Shown here: piece by piece, positions 25,534-35,905 of the stretch
Position numbering within the stretch: the first letter of the stretch is position 1
Layout: each line of letters opens with the position of its first letter
NCBI RefSeq assembly: GCF_000614205.1
Contig: NZ_BAKN01000006.1
Coordinates: forward strand, 52,616 to 116,615
Source: Hoylesella saccharolytica JCM 17484
GTDB lineage: Bacteria; Bacteroidota; Bacteroidia; Bacteroidales; Bacteroidaceae
Reading direction: 5' to 3'
Length of the DNA: 64,000 nt
Made by a program: the position numbers and the translations under genes
Notes under the pieces: generated by a model
Databases searched by the model: none
Seen by the model: the letters and a program-made list of their open reading frames with translations, nothing else
Told to the model about the DNA's origin: nothing

Positions 25534-26867
25534 TCTAAAAGTGCTTTTTCAGCGGCTTCCATTCGCTCAAAATGAAACGCACTCAACAGTTGTTGCATCA
25601 GCTGCTTGATCTCTTCGTTACACAAATTTCCGATACTGCCCTCGTGTGTATGCCGTATCTGTTTGTCGGCCCGATACGTTCCCTGTGCTATTTGCAATGC
25701 TACTTGCTTGTAAGCATCGCGAAACGGTACCCCTTTAGCTGCCAGCCGATTCACCTCTTCCACAGAAAAGATGGGGTCATACATCGGGTTATCGAGAATG
25801 TGGGCATTGACTTCCATACGTTGAATGATGTAAGTAGTCATCCGAAGGCAATCTTCCAACTCATCGAAAGCCGGCAAAAAGACCTCCTTTATAATTTGTA
25901 AATCACGAAAATAACCTGATGGTAGGTTGTTGATAACGAGCATAATTTGTTCCGGAAGCGCTTGCAGCTTGTTGCTTTTGGCGCGTATTAGCTCAAAAAC
26001 ATCGGGATTTTTCTTGTGGGGCATAATACTGCTGCCTGTTGTACAGCTGTCGGGTAGCTTTACGAAAGAGAAGTTCTGACTATTGAACAGGCAGGCATCG
26101 AAAGCCAGTTTGGATAAGGTTGCTGCCACAGAGGCCAGTGCAAAAGCCACGTTTCGCTCTGTCTTACCACGCCCCATCTGTGCATAAACCACATTATAAG
26201 TCATCGAATCGAAACCCAGAAGCCGTGTGGTGAGCGTTCGATTTAAAGGAAACGAACTTCCATAGCCTGCTGCTGAACCCAAAGGATTGCGGTTGGCTTG
26301 TTTATAAGCAGCTTGCAAAAAAAGCATATCGTCGGTCAACGACTCGGCATAGGCACCAAACCACAAGCCGAAAGACGAGGGCATGGCGATTTGCAGATGG
26401 GTATATCCAGGCATCAGCACCGCTTTATACTTTTCGCTTTTTTGTTGCAACGCATCAAAAAGTTCGGTAACAGCCTCAACAACGCCTTTCAACCGATGAC
26501 GAATAAACAGTTTTACATCCAGCAAAACCTGATCGTTACGCGAACGTCCACTGTGTATCTTTTTGCCAATGTCGCCCAGTTTTCGGGTCAACAGCAGTTC
26601 TACCTGCGAATGAACATCCTCTACACCATCTTCAATAACAAATTCTCCGCGTTTACACCGGGCATAAATCGCTTTCAGTTCAGCTGTCAATCGCGTCAGC
26701 TCTTCTTTCTCAAGCAGTCCTATCTGCTCTAACATGGTAATGTGAGCGATAGACCCCAACACATCGTAAGGGGCCAAGTAGAGATCCATTTCGCGGTCGC
26801 GTCCCACCGTAAAACGCTCTATTTCTTTGTTTATTTCAATGTTTTTATCCCACAGCTTACCCGGCAT
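25530..26867 (-). CDS. argH: Argininosuccinate lyase
   Basis: 445 residues, full length. Motifs: LWDKNIEINKEIERFTVGRD, GVEDVHSQVE, SGRSRNDQVLLD, AMPSSFGLWFGAY and the fumarase/aspartase superfamily signature GSSIMPHKKNPDVFELIRA. It cleaves argininosuccinate to arginine and fumarate, the last step of arginine synthesis, as a cytosolic tetramer. It lies 8 bp after the SRPBCC gene on the same strand and overlaps the downstream lipoprotein start. Confidence 0.97.
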   Translation of the reverse strand: MPGKLWDKNIEINKEIERFTVGRDREMDLYLAPYDVLGSIAHITMLEQIGLLEKEELTRLTAELKAIYARCKRGEFVIEDGVEDVHSQVELLLTRKLGDIGKKIHSGRSRNDQVLLDVKLFIRHRLKGVVEAVTELFDALQQKSEKYKAVLMPGYTHLQIAMPSSFGLWFGAYAESLTDDMLFLQAAYKQANRNPLGSAAGYGSSFPLNRTLTTRLLGFDSMTYNVVYAQMGRGKTERNVAFALASVAATLSKLAFDACLFNSQNFSFVKLPDSCTTGSSIMPHKKNPDVFELIRAKSNKLQALPEQIMLVINNLPSGYFRDLQIIKEVFLPAFDELEDCLRMTTYIIQRMEVNAHILDNPMYDPIFSVEEVNRLAAKGVPFRDAYKQVALQIAQGTYRADKQIRHTHEGSIGNLCNEEIKQLMQQLLSAFHFERMEAAEKALLE

Positions 26868-26875
26868 AGGCTTCT

Positions 26876-27289
26876 TTATTCGTATGTAATAGCTTCTAAA
26901 ATATCTGCCATTTTCTCTATTCCTTCAGCCAACGGCTTCTTCACCATTCCTTTTATAAATGGGTTCAGTTCGGCTTTCAGTGTAAGTTTCAGTTTACAAG
27001 ACGTCTCTGTAACAGGCAATAACTGTATCCAGAAATAAAAAGGTAGCGGCGATTGTTGCGCCTCAAACTTAATTGTTTTGGGCTCTTCTCTTTCGATGAT
27101 ACATAGTTTGATTTCTCCTACAGGATGAATCTGAAACGAGATGGTATCGTTATCAAAAGATATTTTACCCTGTTCTTCTGCCGGAATTTTATCTTTTATC
27201 CGTTCCAGATTGGCAGGGTTGCTCAGCGTTTTATATACGAGGTCTTGCGTATAGGGTATTGTTCTGATACTGCTTTCAAATGTACTCAT
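26876..27289 (-). CDS. SRPBCC (START-like) domain protein
   Basis: 137 residues from MSTFESSIRTIPYTQDLVY (27289), preferred over an in-frame ATG at 27334 whose extra residues are hydrophobic and atypical. A helix-grip SRPBCC fold is suggested by SIRTIPYTQDLVYKTLSN, CKLKLTLKAELNPFIKGM and the long C-terminal helix. These proteins bind hydrophobic ligands or act as assembly factors; no specific role is shown. It sits between pyrE and argH on the same strand. Confidence 0.8.
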   Translation of the reverse strand: MSTFESSIRTIPYTQDLVYKTLSNPANLERIKDKIPAEEQGKISFDNDTISFQIHPVGEIKLCIIEREEPKTIKFEAQQSPLPFYFWIQLLPVTETSCKLKLTLKAELNPFIKGMVKKPLAEGIEKMADILEAITYE

Positions 27290-27390
27290 ACAGGGATAAT
27301 AAAAATTTAAAAGTAAGAGATAAAGGGATAGCAAGGAGTAAGCAGAGAAAATATTGCATTTTACTTACTACATACTTCTAACCATTTTTA

Positions 27391-28029
27391 TTATATACCC
27401 CCTTTCCAATCTGCCGGACTTCTGCGCCATGCATTCAAAAGGTCCATATCGGCAGTTGTGATATAGTGAGTGTCAAGTGCCTGCGCCACTACATGTTCGT
27501 AGTCGGTCAGCGTTACCAGTTTTACGCCGGCAGCATCAAAGGCGTCGCGCGCCACCGAAAAACCGTAAGTAAACGATGCTACCATACCAACAACCTCGCA
27601 TCCGCTTTTTCTAATGGCTTCTACTGCTTTCAAACTGCTGCCACCGGTTGAGATAAGATCTTCTATAACCACCACTTTCGCACCCGGTTGAAGTTCTCCT
27701 TCGATTAGATTTTCCAATCCGTGGTCTTTGGGTTTGCTGCGTACGTAGACAAAAGGCAGATGTAACGCATCGGCCACAAGTGCCCCTTGCGCAATAGCAC
27801 CAGTGGCAACACCTGCCACAGCCTCTGCTTCAGGGAAATACTTCAGCACATTATGCACCAGCTCCTGCTTGATATAGCTACGTAAATCCGGATAAGAAAG
27901 GGTCTTTCTGTTATCGCAATAGAAGGGCGATTTCCATCCCGAAGCCCATGTAAAAGGATCGTTGGGCTGCAGTTTGATGGCCTTTACCTTCAATAATCGA
28001 GCTGCAAAGTCTTTTTTAAGATCATCCAT
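27391..28029 (-). CDS. pyrE: Orotate phosphoribosyltransferase
   Basis: 212 residues. Motifs are the substrate region WASGWKSPFYCDNRKTLSYP, AGVATGAIAQGALVAD, VYVRSKPKDHGLENLIEGE and the PRPP-binding loop KVVVIEDLISTGGSSLKAV. It makes orotidine monophosphate from orotate and PRPP in pyrimidine synthesis. It is the first gene of a minus-strand group with the SRPBCC gene, argH and the lipoprotein; a -7 element lies upstream at 28137-28144. Confidence 0.96.
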   Translation of the reverse strand: MDDLKKDFAARLLKVKAIKLQPNDPFTWASGWKSPFYCDNRKTLSYPDLRSYIKQELVHNVLKYFPEAEAVAGVATGAIAQGALVADALHLPFVYVRSKPKDHGLENLIEGELQPGAKVVVIEDLISTGGSSLKAVEAIRKSGCEVVGMVASFTYGFSVARDAFDAAGVKLVTLTDYEHVVAQALDTHYITTADMDLLNAWRRSPADWKGGI

Positions 28030-28136
28030 TGAAAAGAATATTTAATGATGTTTTGATGAGAATGTAGCCCAAAGCTTACCTGCGCTTTCGTCTTTTGCCC
28101 GACGAAACGACTATTTTCTACATCGATTTGTTGTTA

Positions 28137-28144
28137 CAAAGGTA
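28137..28144 (-). promoter_or_regulatory. -7 element upstream of pyrE
   Basis: Minus-strand TACCTTTG, about 107 bp before the pyrE start, in the gap after priA. Confidence 0.55.
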
Positions 28145-28193
28145 GCACTATTCCCACAAATAGACAACTTTCGGTTTTATTTTCGGGCTTTCC

Positions 28194-30463
28194 TTACAAT
28201 GGGTCTACGTCGTAAAAAATTTGTAACGCAGCATGTTGTTTATCTTTCGACATCTCTGTTTGTGCTTTTCGCAAACACGCGCGTACCTTATATATATCTA
28301 TACCGTTCTCTAATTTTATTACCAACTTGCGTATATGCATGGTTTTTACACGTGCCACGGCGGGCTTATCGGGCCCCAGCACGCGGTCGCCAAAGAAATA
28401 ACGCAAGCGACTTCCCATCTCAAAGGCAGCGGTTTCTACCTGCTGTTCTTTTCCGTGTTTAAGATACACATACACCAACCGATAAAAAGGGGGATAGTGA
28501 AAGGCACGCCGTTCGTCGAGCAAATCATGGTAAAAGCCTTCGTAATCGTTACTCACCACCTGCTTAATCACCGGCAAATCGGCATGAGTAGTTTGTAAAA
28601 ACACACGTCCGCGCTTATCTTTGCGCCCCGCTCTACCGCTTACTTGTGCCATCATCATAAAGGCTTGTTCGTAAGAACGAAAGTCGGGATAGTTCAACAT
28701 GGCGTCTGCATCGAGTATACCTACCACACTTACATTGCCGAAATCAAGTCCTTTGCTGATCATCTGTGTACCAATGAGCAGGTTGGTGCGCCCCGAAGAG
28801 AAGTCGCCAATCAATCTTTCGTAAGCGTTTTTCGTGCGGGTGGTATCCAGATCCATGCGGGCAATGCGGGCTTCGGGAAATATTTCGGCTATCGCATCTT
28901 CTATTTTCTCGGTGCGTATCCCCTTCCTCTCAGTTCGTTGCTTTCGCAATTAGGACACGTTGAAGGAACGGTATAGGTATAACCGCAGTAATGGCACGTC
29001 AGTTGATGCGTGTTTTTATGCAGCGTTAGCGATACATCACAATTAGAACATTTGGGTACCCATCCGCAAACCTTACATTCAATCATCGGTGCAAAGCCGC
29101 GTCTGTTCTGAAAAAGAATAACCTGTTCGCCACTTTCCAACGCGGTTCTTACCGCCGAAAGCAATGCTGGTGAAAACGGTCCGCTCATCATTTTGCGGCG
29201 GCGAAGGTCTTTTACGTCTACCACCTCTATGTGGGGCAGGGCTATATCCTTATAACGCGATGTTAAACTAACCAGCCCATACTTTCCCATTTGGGCATTA
29301 TAATAGCTTTCCATCGAAGGGGTTGCTGTGCCCAACACGGTCTTTGCGCCATATTGTTGAGCTAAAACGATAGCTGCCGAACGTGCATGATAACGCGGAG
29401 AGGGGTCTTGTTGCTTAAAACTTGTTTCGTGTTCTTCGTCGATAATCACCAGTCCCAGCTGCCGGAAGGGCAGAAAAACCGCACTCCTTGCCCCCAAAAT
29501 AACGTCGTAGGGATGGGCAGAAAGCTGTTTTTTCCATATCTCCACCCGTTCGGCATCGCTGTATTTAGAATGATAAATACCCAGTCGATTACCGAAAACA
29601 CGCTTCAGACGGGTCATCATCTGTACGGTCAAAGCTATCTCGGGTAGCAGATATAACACCTGTTTTTTATCCTGCAAAGCCTTCTCTATCAAATGAATGT
29701 ACACCTCTGTCTTACCACTTGAGGTAACACCGTGCAGCAAAACAACGTTCTTTTTTAAAAAGCCGAACGTTATTTGGTTGTAAGCCTCCTGCTGTGCAAA
29801 GCTCAACGGCTTGGGCTTATCACAGCTCTCTGCAACCCCATCGTTCAACCTACCCACCTCTTTGGGGTAAGTATAAAGTATCTTACGATCAATAAGAGCC
29901 TTTATAACCGCCAAAGTGCAACGGGCGGTATTCATCAGTTCTTCGCGTGTCACTTCTTTTACATCATTCGGCGACGCCTCTGCTGCCGCCCTATCCCAAT
30001 GCGAAAGCTGTAAAAAGGTTAGTAACGTGTGTTGTTGTTTCTGTGCCCGCGCCACCATATCGAGGGCGATATGTAGTGTCTGCTCTGTACGGTAAGCCTC
30101 GCCAAGCTCCACATATAGTTCGGTTTTGGGCCTGTATCCGTCTTCTGCTTTTAGTCCTGCGGGCAGTGCCGCCTTATAAATATCGCCCAAGGGCGACAGA
30201 TAATAGTCGGCAATCCATTGCCATAGGGCAAACTGTTGGGGTAGTAGTATGGGGTCGGCATCCAGTATTTGCAACACTGCTTTTACCTCAAAGTTGGGTT
30301 TGGTGTCGTGAATGTGCACCGCAACGGCGGTATATGTCTTCGTCTTTCCCAACGGAACAAGCACGCGAATACCTAAAGATACCCGCCGGCTCATCTCGTC
30401 TGAGATGGAGTAAGTAAAAAGACCGTCTAAAGGTAGGGGAAGTATGACGTCGACATATCGCAT
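28194..30463 (-). CDS. priA: Primosomal replication protein N' (PriA helicase), one frameshift
   Basis: About 756 residues from MRYVDVILPLPLDGLFTYSI (30463). The frame breaks at about 28914-28916, where one G is missing (GYGTEKIEDAI expected). Order: N-terminal 3'-DNA-binding domain; winged helix; DEAH helicase core with GVTSSGKTEVYIHL (Walker A) and LVIIDEEHETSFKQQ (Walker B); the eight-Cys zinc-binding insert (CKVCGWVPKCSNC ... CHYCGYTY ... CPNCES); helicase motifs V/VI (LLIGTQMISKGLDF, VSGRAGRKDKRG); and the C-terminal domain. It restarts stalled replication forks. Divergent from the lipoprotein gene at 30545. Confidence 0.94.
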
Positions 30464-30510
30464 AAGTGCTGCAAATATACGTAAAAAAAACTTTTCATTT
30501 CTTTTTTCTT

Positions 30511-30518
30511 TATATTTG
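30511..30518 (+). promoter_or_regulatory. -7 element for the lipoprotein gene at 30545
   Basis: TATATTTG followed by C, 26 bp before the start codon, preceded by a T-rich stretch. It lies in the short divergent gap from priA. Confidence 0.7.
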
Positions 30519-30544
30519 CAGCCATTAATCAACTGTTTAGAAAT

Positions 30545-31459
30545 ATGAAACAAACGCTTTACATTCTATGTGTTTTTGCGCTCTTAACGGGAGTAGCCTG
30601 CTCATCGGGCAAGAAGAATTCGGGTAATAATGCAGCTGCCGACAGTGCGATATTAAAGGGCGACAGTATTGCAGCACTCGACAAAACCGATTACAGTCAG
30701 TTTTATAACAAACCCGAAAGGCTCGATACCATCATTGGCGATTGGGAAATACACGTACACCTATTTTATGATGGTACCAGCTTTATAGAGCCTGAAGGGC
30801 ATACCTATGCAACGTATCCGCTACGTATCAATATCAAAAAAGGAGGGCAAACGGTGGTCGAAAACCGCATTATTAGCTATAAAACACTATTGGAGGATGA
30901 CTCTGACCAGCTGTTGTTGCTTTCGTTTGGGCGTAATTTGTTTGTTACCGAAACAACCGTTTATGTTGATGTTACTTGCTGCCCACCCGAAACAGACGAT
31001 GCTAACAATTATCTGTTAGCTTTCTCGGCTGATGGAAAAGATAGCAAATATTCTATTAATTATGAACTTGAAGATGGAGAAACGGATTCTATGCCTTTAG
31101 ATATCTGCTCCTTTTACGCCATGTATGCCCACGAGTTGGCGCAGACAAAGCCTAACCCAAAGGCCATCAAGAAAGTATTAAATAAGTATTGTACGAAGGC
31201 CTTTGCCAACGAATTGCTGCCCCATACGCTGAAAAACAACCCACTGTTTGCCACGCCCCGCTTTTCGCCAGAATGGGTTAACACGCTCGTTATCTATTTG
31301 CCTAATGCTGTGGATATGACTTGGAAGGTTGCTTACAGGCGTTCGCCGGGTGATGGAAAGAAAGTGGCTAGAGTACTAAAGTTAAGAGCTCTGGGCAACG
31401 AAAAGTATCTCTTTGATGGCGTTGATGAACCCGGTAAAGATGTTGCGTGGGAAGAATAG
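30545..31459 (+). CDS. Hypothetical lipoprotein
   Basis: 304 residues. Signal peptide with lipobox TGVAC (Cys about 20) followed by a Ser/Gly/Asn-rich linker. An N-terminal beta-rich domain (about 50-190; DTIIGDWEIHVHLFYDG ... DVTCCPPETDD) may be of the DUF4738 type. A second domain (about 190-304; SFYAMYAHELAQTKPNPKA ... VLNKYCTKAFANEL ... DMTWKVAYRRSPGDGKK) resembles DUF3828-like periplasmic domains. Both assignments are tentative. Probably inner-leaflet outer-membrane or surface lipoprotein. Single gene with its own promoter; the second repeat-element copy follows it. Confidence 0.75.
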   Translation: MKQTLYILCVFALLTGVACSSGKKNSGNNAAADSAILKGDSIAALDKTDYSQFYNKPERLDTIIGDWEIHVHLFYDGTSFIEPEGHTYATYPLRINIKKGGQTVVENRIISYKTLLEDDSDQLLLLSFGRNLFVTETTVYVDVTCCPPETDDANNYLLAFSADGKDSKYSINYELEDGETDSMPLDICSFYAMYAHELAQTKPNPKAIKKVLNKYCTKAFANELLPHTLKNNPLFATPRFSPEWVNTLVIYLPNAVDMTWKVAYRRSPGDGKKVARVLKLRALGNEKYLFDGVDEPGKDVAWEE

Positions 31460-31496
31460 GGACGAAAAGATGGAAGAAAGAGAAATAGGTAAAAAG

Positions 31497-32450
31497 GTTT
31501 TAGCTTCTTACATCCCCTCCTAACCTCCCCAAAAGGTAAAGGTGAAAGGGCGGATTTAAAGGTGAAAGGGTGAAAAGGTAAAAGAGTGAAAGGGTGAAAG
31601 GATGCAGCCGCCAGAATAAAAAGTCAAGGAGTAAAAAGATGTAGCCGTTACATCAAGAGGTAAAAGCAAGTAATGCAGCTCACCTCTCCCCTTGGAAAGG
31701 GGAGAAAGAGAGGGATTTACCTACCCAATTTTGTTCTATAATTGCCGTATCTACATCTTTTTATTCCCTCATCTTTTTCACTTAGTCACCTTTAGGTTGC
31801 TTACAAATTGTAAGTTTAGAGGTTGTCAAGAAATCGGAAGGTACTTCGTGAGAGTGTCAACAAAATCGTCTGACTTATTCTTTACTCGTAAAAACACAAG
31901 GATTTTGCGATTAGCTATATTATTGATTATGAACCAATTGCACATTCATCATCAACTTTTACCCTCTTTTTATCCCTTTAAAGCGCCCTAAAACCGTGTT
32001 TTTAGGGGTGCAAAAGCATAGGTTTTAGCCTCCAAAAGATGATGTTTTACCACCCAAAAGCATAGCTTTTACCACTCAAAACCTATACTTTTGGAAAATG
32101 AAAGCTGTTCTTTGTCCAAATAAAAGAAAAATTTTTGCTATTTGGAGAAAGTGATTTGTAACGAAAAAAGAAAAGTAGAAGTGTTCTCGAATGTTAAAAA
32201 AGTAACAATTTGTAAGTAACTTAAAGGTAAAAAACTGAAAGGACGAAAGAGGGAAAGAATGGCCAATACCACAATTACAGGATAAAAAATACATGGATGT
32301 ATCCCCTCTCAATCTCCCCTTTGCAAGGGGAGAGGTGAGCTGCATTACTTGCTTTTACCTCTTGATGTAACGGCTACATCTTTTTACTTCTTGACTTTTT
32401 ATTCTGGCGGCTGCATCTTTTCACCTTTTCACCTCTTCACCCTTTCACTT
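31497..32450. mobile_element. Gene-less MITE-like element, copy 2 (inverted relative to copy 1)
   Basis: Arms 31540-31813 and about 32203-32450 are inverted copies of each other and closely match the arms of copy 1. The ~390-bp core 31814-32202 matches the reverse complement of the copy 1 core, including 22-bp-spaced units at 31990, 32012, 32034, 32056 and 32078. A ~40-bp extension, 31497-31539 (CATCCCCTCCTAACCTCCCC), is shared with the right flank of copy 1. It occupies the convergent gap between the lipoprotein gene and feoB. No credible gene inside. Confidence 0.85.
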
Positions 32451-32472
32451 TTATAGGTTCTTATTCCCTTTC

Positions 32473-34628
32473 TTAACTACCGGTTATTACCCGCCAGAAA
32501 AAGGCAATGAGAGTGGTCATTATGATGCCGAGCGTTAGCGGAAGCAATGTAGCTATCGTTGTCCATTTCACACTTCCCGTTTCTTTATATATCGTATAGA
32601 TGGTGGTTGAACAAGGATGATGCAGCAAACAAAACACCATCAGGCACACCGCTGTGAGCAAATTCCAGCCCCCCATTAATAAAATCTGCTTTGTTTGCGT
32701 ATCTGTTCCCTCCATTAACACGCCTGCTGCTGCCATGTCGCTTTGTCCCAGCACCAGCATTGTCAGCATTAATATGGTGGGTATTACAATTTCGTTGGCC
32801 GGAATAGCAAGATATAAGCTAATAAAATCACTCCGTTGAGCCCCATTATCCATCCCGGTGTGTCGAGCCACGTTATGAAATGCTGGGCTATGCTCACATC
32901 GCCTACGGTGAGATTACTGCACAGCCATATTACAGCACCTGCCGGAGCGGCAAACACAACTGCTCTCCACAGCACGATAAGCGTACGATCAATAATCGAG
33001 GTGTATAGTGTTTGCCACACCTGAGGTGGGCGATACGGGGGTAATTCAAGGTGAAAGGTCGACACTTCACCGCGCAAAACGGTGCGCGAAAGCATCCACG
33101 AACTACCAAACATAAAAGCCACGCCCATCAACACAACCGTCATCACCGCCGCCAACGATACGATACTGCTGTATTGCGAAGGCACTGCCGCACCGATAAA
33201 AAGTGTTGCTAAGAGTATTTGTGTTGGCCAACGACCGTTACAAAGTGAAAAGTTGTTGGTGATAATAGCAATTAATCGTTCGCGCGTACTATCTATAATA
33301 CGGGTGGAAACCACCCCTGCCGCATTACATCCAAAGCCCATGCTCATGGTCAGTGCTTGCTTGCCGTGTGCCCCGGCACGCCGAAACAGTTCGTCCAAAT
33401 TAAACGCAACGCGCGGCAAATACCCGAAATCTTCGAGCAAAGTGAAAAGAGGGAAGAAGATAGCCATCGGTGGAAGCATCACCGAAACCACCCAAGCCGT
33501 AGATAGATAAACGCCATCGACCAGCAGTCCGGTGAGCCATTCGGGGGCATGAAGGCTTACAAAGCCCTCGCGCAGTGCTGGATGAAGCACGCCTACGAGC
33601 AGTTGATTAAGCCAATCGGAAGGATAATTAGAACCTATAATGGTAAGCCAGAACACGCCACAGAGCAATGCCACCATAATGGGAAAGCCCCAGAAACGAT
33701 GTGTAAGGATGCGATCGAGCTTCACATCGAGCGGCAACCGCCCGCGTTTGTTGCCTTGTTGCACCACCTCGCGACATATTTCTTCAGCCTGTGCATAAAT
33801 ATCCTCCATCCATTGGTCGTGAAAATTGCTGCCTATTTGCAACAAAATACTTTCTGCAAGGGCGTTCAGCTCAGGGTTGCCAAAGCGTTCCTGTACACCG
33901 GTATCGCCCTCTATCAGTCTGAAAGCAATCCATTCGGCATTCGATATTTGGGGATGTACTTGCTTAATGTTATCGGTCAGCGTTTTGATTTTTTGTGCAG
34001 TGCCTGCTGGCAGACGTGTTGTGCGATGCGGCCGACAGATGTATTCGCCTGTTACCACTTCGCGAATCATTCCCAATAGCTCGTCAATACCTCGCCCCGA
34101 ACGCGCCGATGCACCCACTACCGGTATGCCCAGTCGGCGCGAAAGTGCATTGAGGTTAATGTTGATATTGTTGCGTTGCGCCTCGTCGAGCAGGTTAACG
34201 CACAGCACTGCTTTGTCGGTGATTTGTAGAACCTGCAGAATGAGGTTCATATTACGCTCTAAACGGGTGGCATCGGCTACCATCACAGTAACGTCCGGCT
34301 GTCCGAAGAGAATAAAATCGCGTGCTATCTCCTCATCTTCAGATGTAGATGAGAGCGAATAAGTGCCCGGAAGATCGACAATTCTGTATGTTTCGCCTTG
34401 ATAATTAAAGTATCCTTCGGCCTTACCAACAGTTTTTCCGGGCCAGTTTCCCGTATGTTGTTTCAGTCCGGTAAGGGCATTAAACACCGTGCTTTTACCT
34501 GTATTGGGGTTTCCGGCCAATGCAATAACGTAGCGTTCGTTGTCGGCTTGTGTGCCACGACGTTCCAGTTGGTGAAACGCAGACTTGGGGCATGCAGCAC
34601 AGGGGGATGTATGAGATGCGTTGTTCAT
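32473..34628 (-). CDS. feoB: Ferrous iron transport protein B (one frameshift)
   Basis: About 718 residues; one base is missing near 32805-32812, after which [17 protein letters not shown] continues the family pattern. The N-terminal cytosolic G domain shows [18 protein letters not shown] (P-loop), [10 protein letters not shown] (G3) and VNLLDEAQ in the G4 position. It is followed by a helical GDI domain and about ten TM helices with the Gate motifs [16 protein letters not shown] and [13 protein letters not shown] segments. FeoB is the inner-membrane Fe(II) importer driven by GTP. Its start overlaps the stop of the DtxR-FeoA gene by 4 bp, so the regulator/FeoA and FeoB form an operon. Confidence 0.94.
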
Positions 34629-35606
34629 AATGTGTCTTTAACCAAAATATACGCCGCCTGATCGTGTCTTAATGCGATGGCGGTACCTCGAACGATATAA
34701 GCGATGGGGTTACCCATCGGACTGGGCATGTCGATACTTACGTTGCTGCCCTTTACAAAACCTAAATCCAAGAGCCGTCGGCGCAATGCTCCGCGGCACG
34801 AAGGCGACAAACCAACAATCTGAACCGTTTTTCCCGGCTCAAGATGTATCAACCGATACACGTCACGCCCGGCCTCAATTGCAGGGTCTTTATCGTCAAC
34901 GGGTTCCATATTGATAGCCTCTAATGCTGCGATGGGCAACGTAAAGTGTTCGCCCTCATAGCGAAACTTCACCGAAAGGTTGTCAATATAGGTAATAAAA
35001 ATAACCGAATCTTTGGTTAGCCCTTTATCCGCAATCTCAATAAAGAGTCTTTTATCGTCGTCTTCTACGTGTGTGATACGCCACCACGACATCGTTGTTA
35101 TGGCTGTCTGTGCTTCTCTTTGCCCGCTATTTCCAGTGAATGTGTCGGAATGGGGTCGCCATGAGGGTCGAAAAGCGGGTTACCCAGCAACGATGCAATG
35201 CGTTCTTGCTCGGCGTCGCTAATGCGATGCTCCATGCGATGTGCCTTTCGTGCCATTCGGGTGGTGCATATCCCGAATGTTCAGCCAAATATTGCTCGTA
35301 AATACGGTGTGCACGAATGAGTTTCAGAGCATGTGTTCGCCCCTTTTCAGTTAGTTTGAGCTGTTCGCCGATAGTAATTTCGCCCTGTAAAGCCAATGCG
35401 CCCACAATGGCCGAAATACCCTCGTTGTTGGTGTGTAACGTTTTGGCAGACCGCTTGGCTTCATCGGTCGATATACTTCCACCCTGTTCGTATATCGCCT
35501 TTAAGAAGTCTTCTTGCAGTTCTTTCTCCTGTCTTTTATCGTGTTTGGCAAACAGTGATTTTACTTTCGACAGCAGCTGCATCTTATATAATCTGTTATT
35601 GGGCAC
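34625..35606 (-). CDS. DtxR-family metalloregulator fused to a FeoA-like domain (two frameshifts)
   Basis: About 327 residues if two missing bases (about 35244 and 35119-35121) are restored; this length suits Bacteroidetes DtxR proteins. N-terminal winged helix ([33 protein letters not shown]); dimerisation/metal domain ([12 protein letters not shown], corrected [20 protein letters not shown], then DPHGDPIP with metal-binding His residues); then an SH3/FeoA-like part ([22 protein letters not shown]) and a second, clear FeoA domain ([21 protein letters not shown]). It probably senses iron or manganese and represses feoAB. The GTG start is chosen because AGGAGG (35615-35620) lies 8 bp upstream. 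If the second shift is real, two separate genes remain. Confidence 0.78.
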
Positions 35607-35614
35607 TAAAATAT

Positions 35615-35636
35615 CCTCCTATTTGTTGCAAAGTTA
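35615..35636 (-). promoter_or_regulatory. -7 element and strong Shine-Dalgarno of the DtxR-FeoA gene
   Basis: Minus-strand TAACTTTG then C (35629-35636) matches the -7 consensus. AGGAGG (35615-35620) sits 8 bp before the GTG start, a strong ribosome-binding site for a Bacteroidetes gene, with a very short leader. Confidence 0.65.
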
Positions 35637-35656
35637 CAACTTAATTTCGAGAAAAA

Positions 35657-35815
35657 TCATAGCATAATGTTGGTAATTAATGCCTTATGTAATCCCCGCC
35701 CAAGTAAAGGTATAACCTGTTTTAGGTATCTTTCGTTCGCGTGCTTTACGCAACGATGGTCGTCGTACCACCATCCTTTGTCTTTACAAAATGTTTGGAT
35801 TTTTTCTGATAACAT
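35657..35815 (-). CDS. Possible small protein, 52 residues
   Basis: An ATG at 35813-35815 opens 52 codons (KDKGWWYDDHRCVKHANERY, then LKQVIPLLGRGLHKA) ending at 35657, rich in charged and aromatic residues. It lies on the same strand upstream of the DtxR gene. I do not recognise it, and the family, expression and start are unproven. It could also be the remnant of a larger gene. Confidence 0.3.
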   Translation of the reverse strand: MLSEKIQTFCKDKGWWYDDHRCVKHANERYLKQVIPLLGRGLHKALITNIML

Positions 35816-35905
35816 AAGTTCTTGTGTTTAAGAGGCGTTGAAATAGGTATGACAAAGGTTATTTTATACTAAACCGTTGGTTTTATCCCCATGTGTTTTG
35901 GTTGT

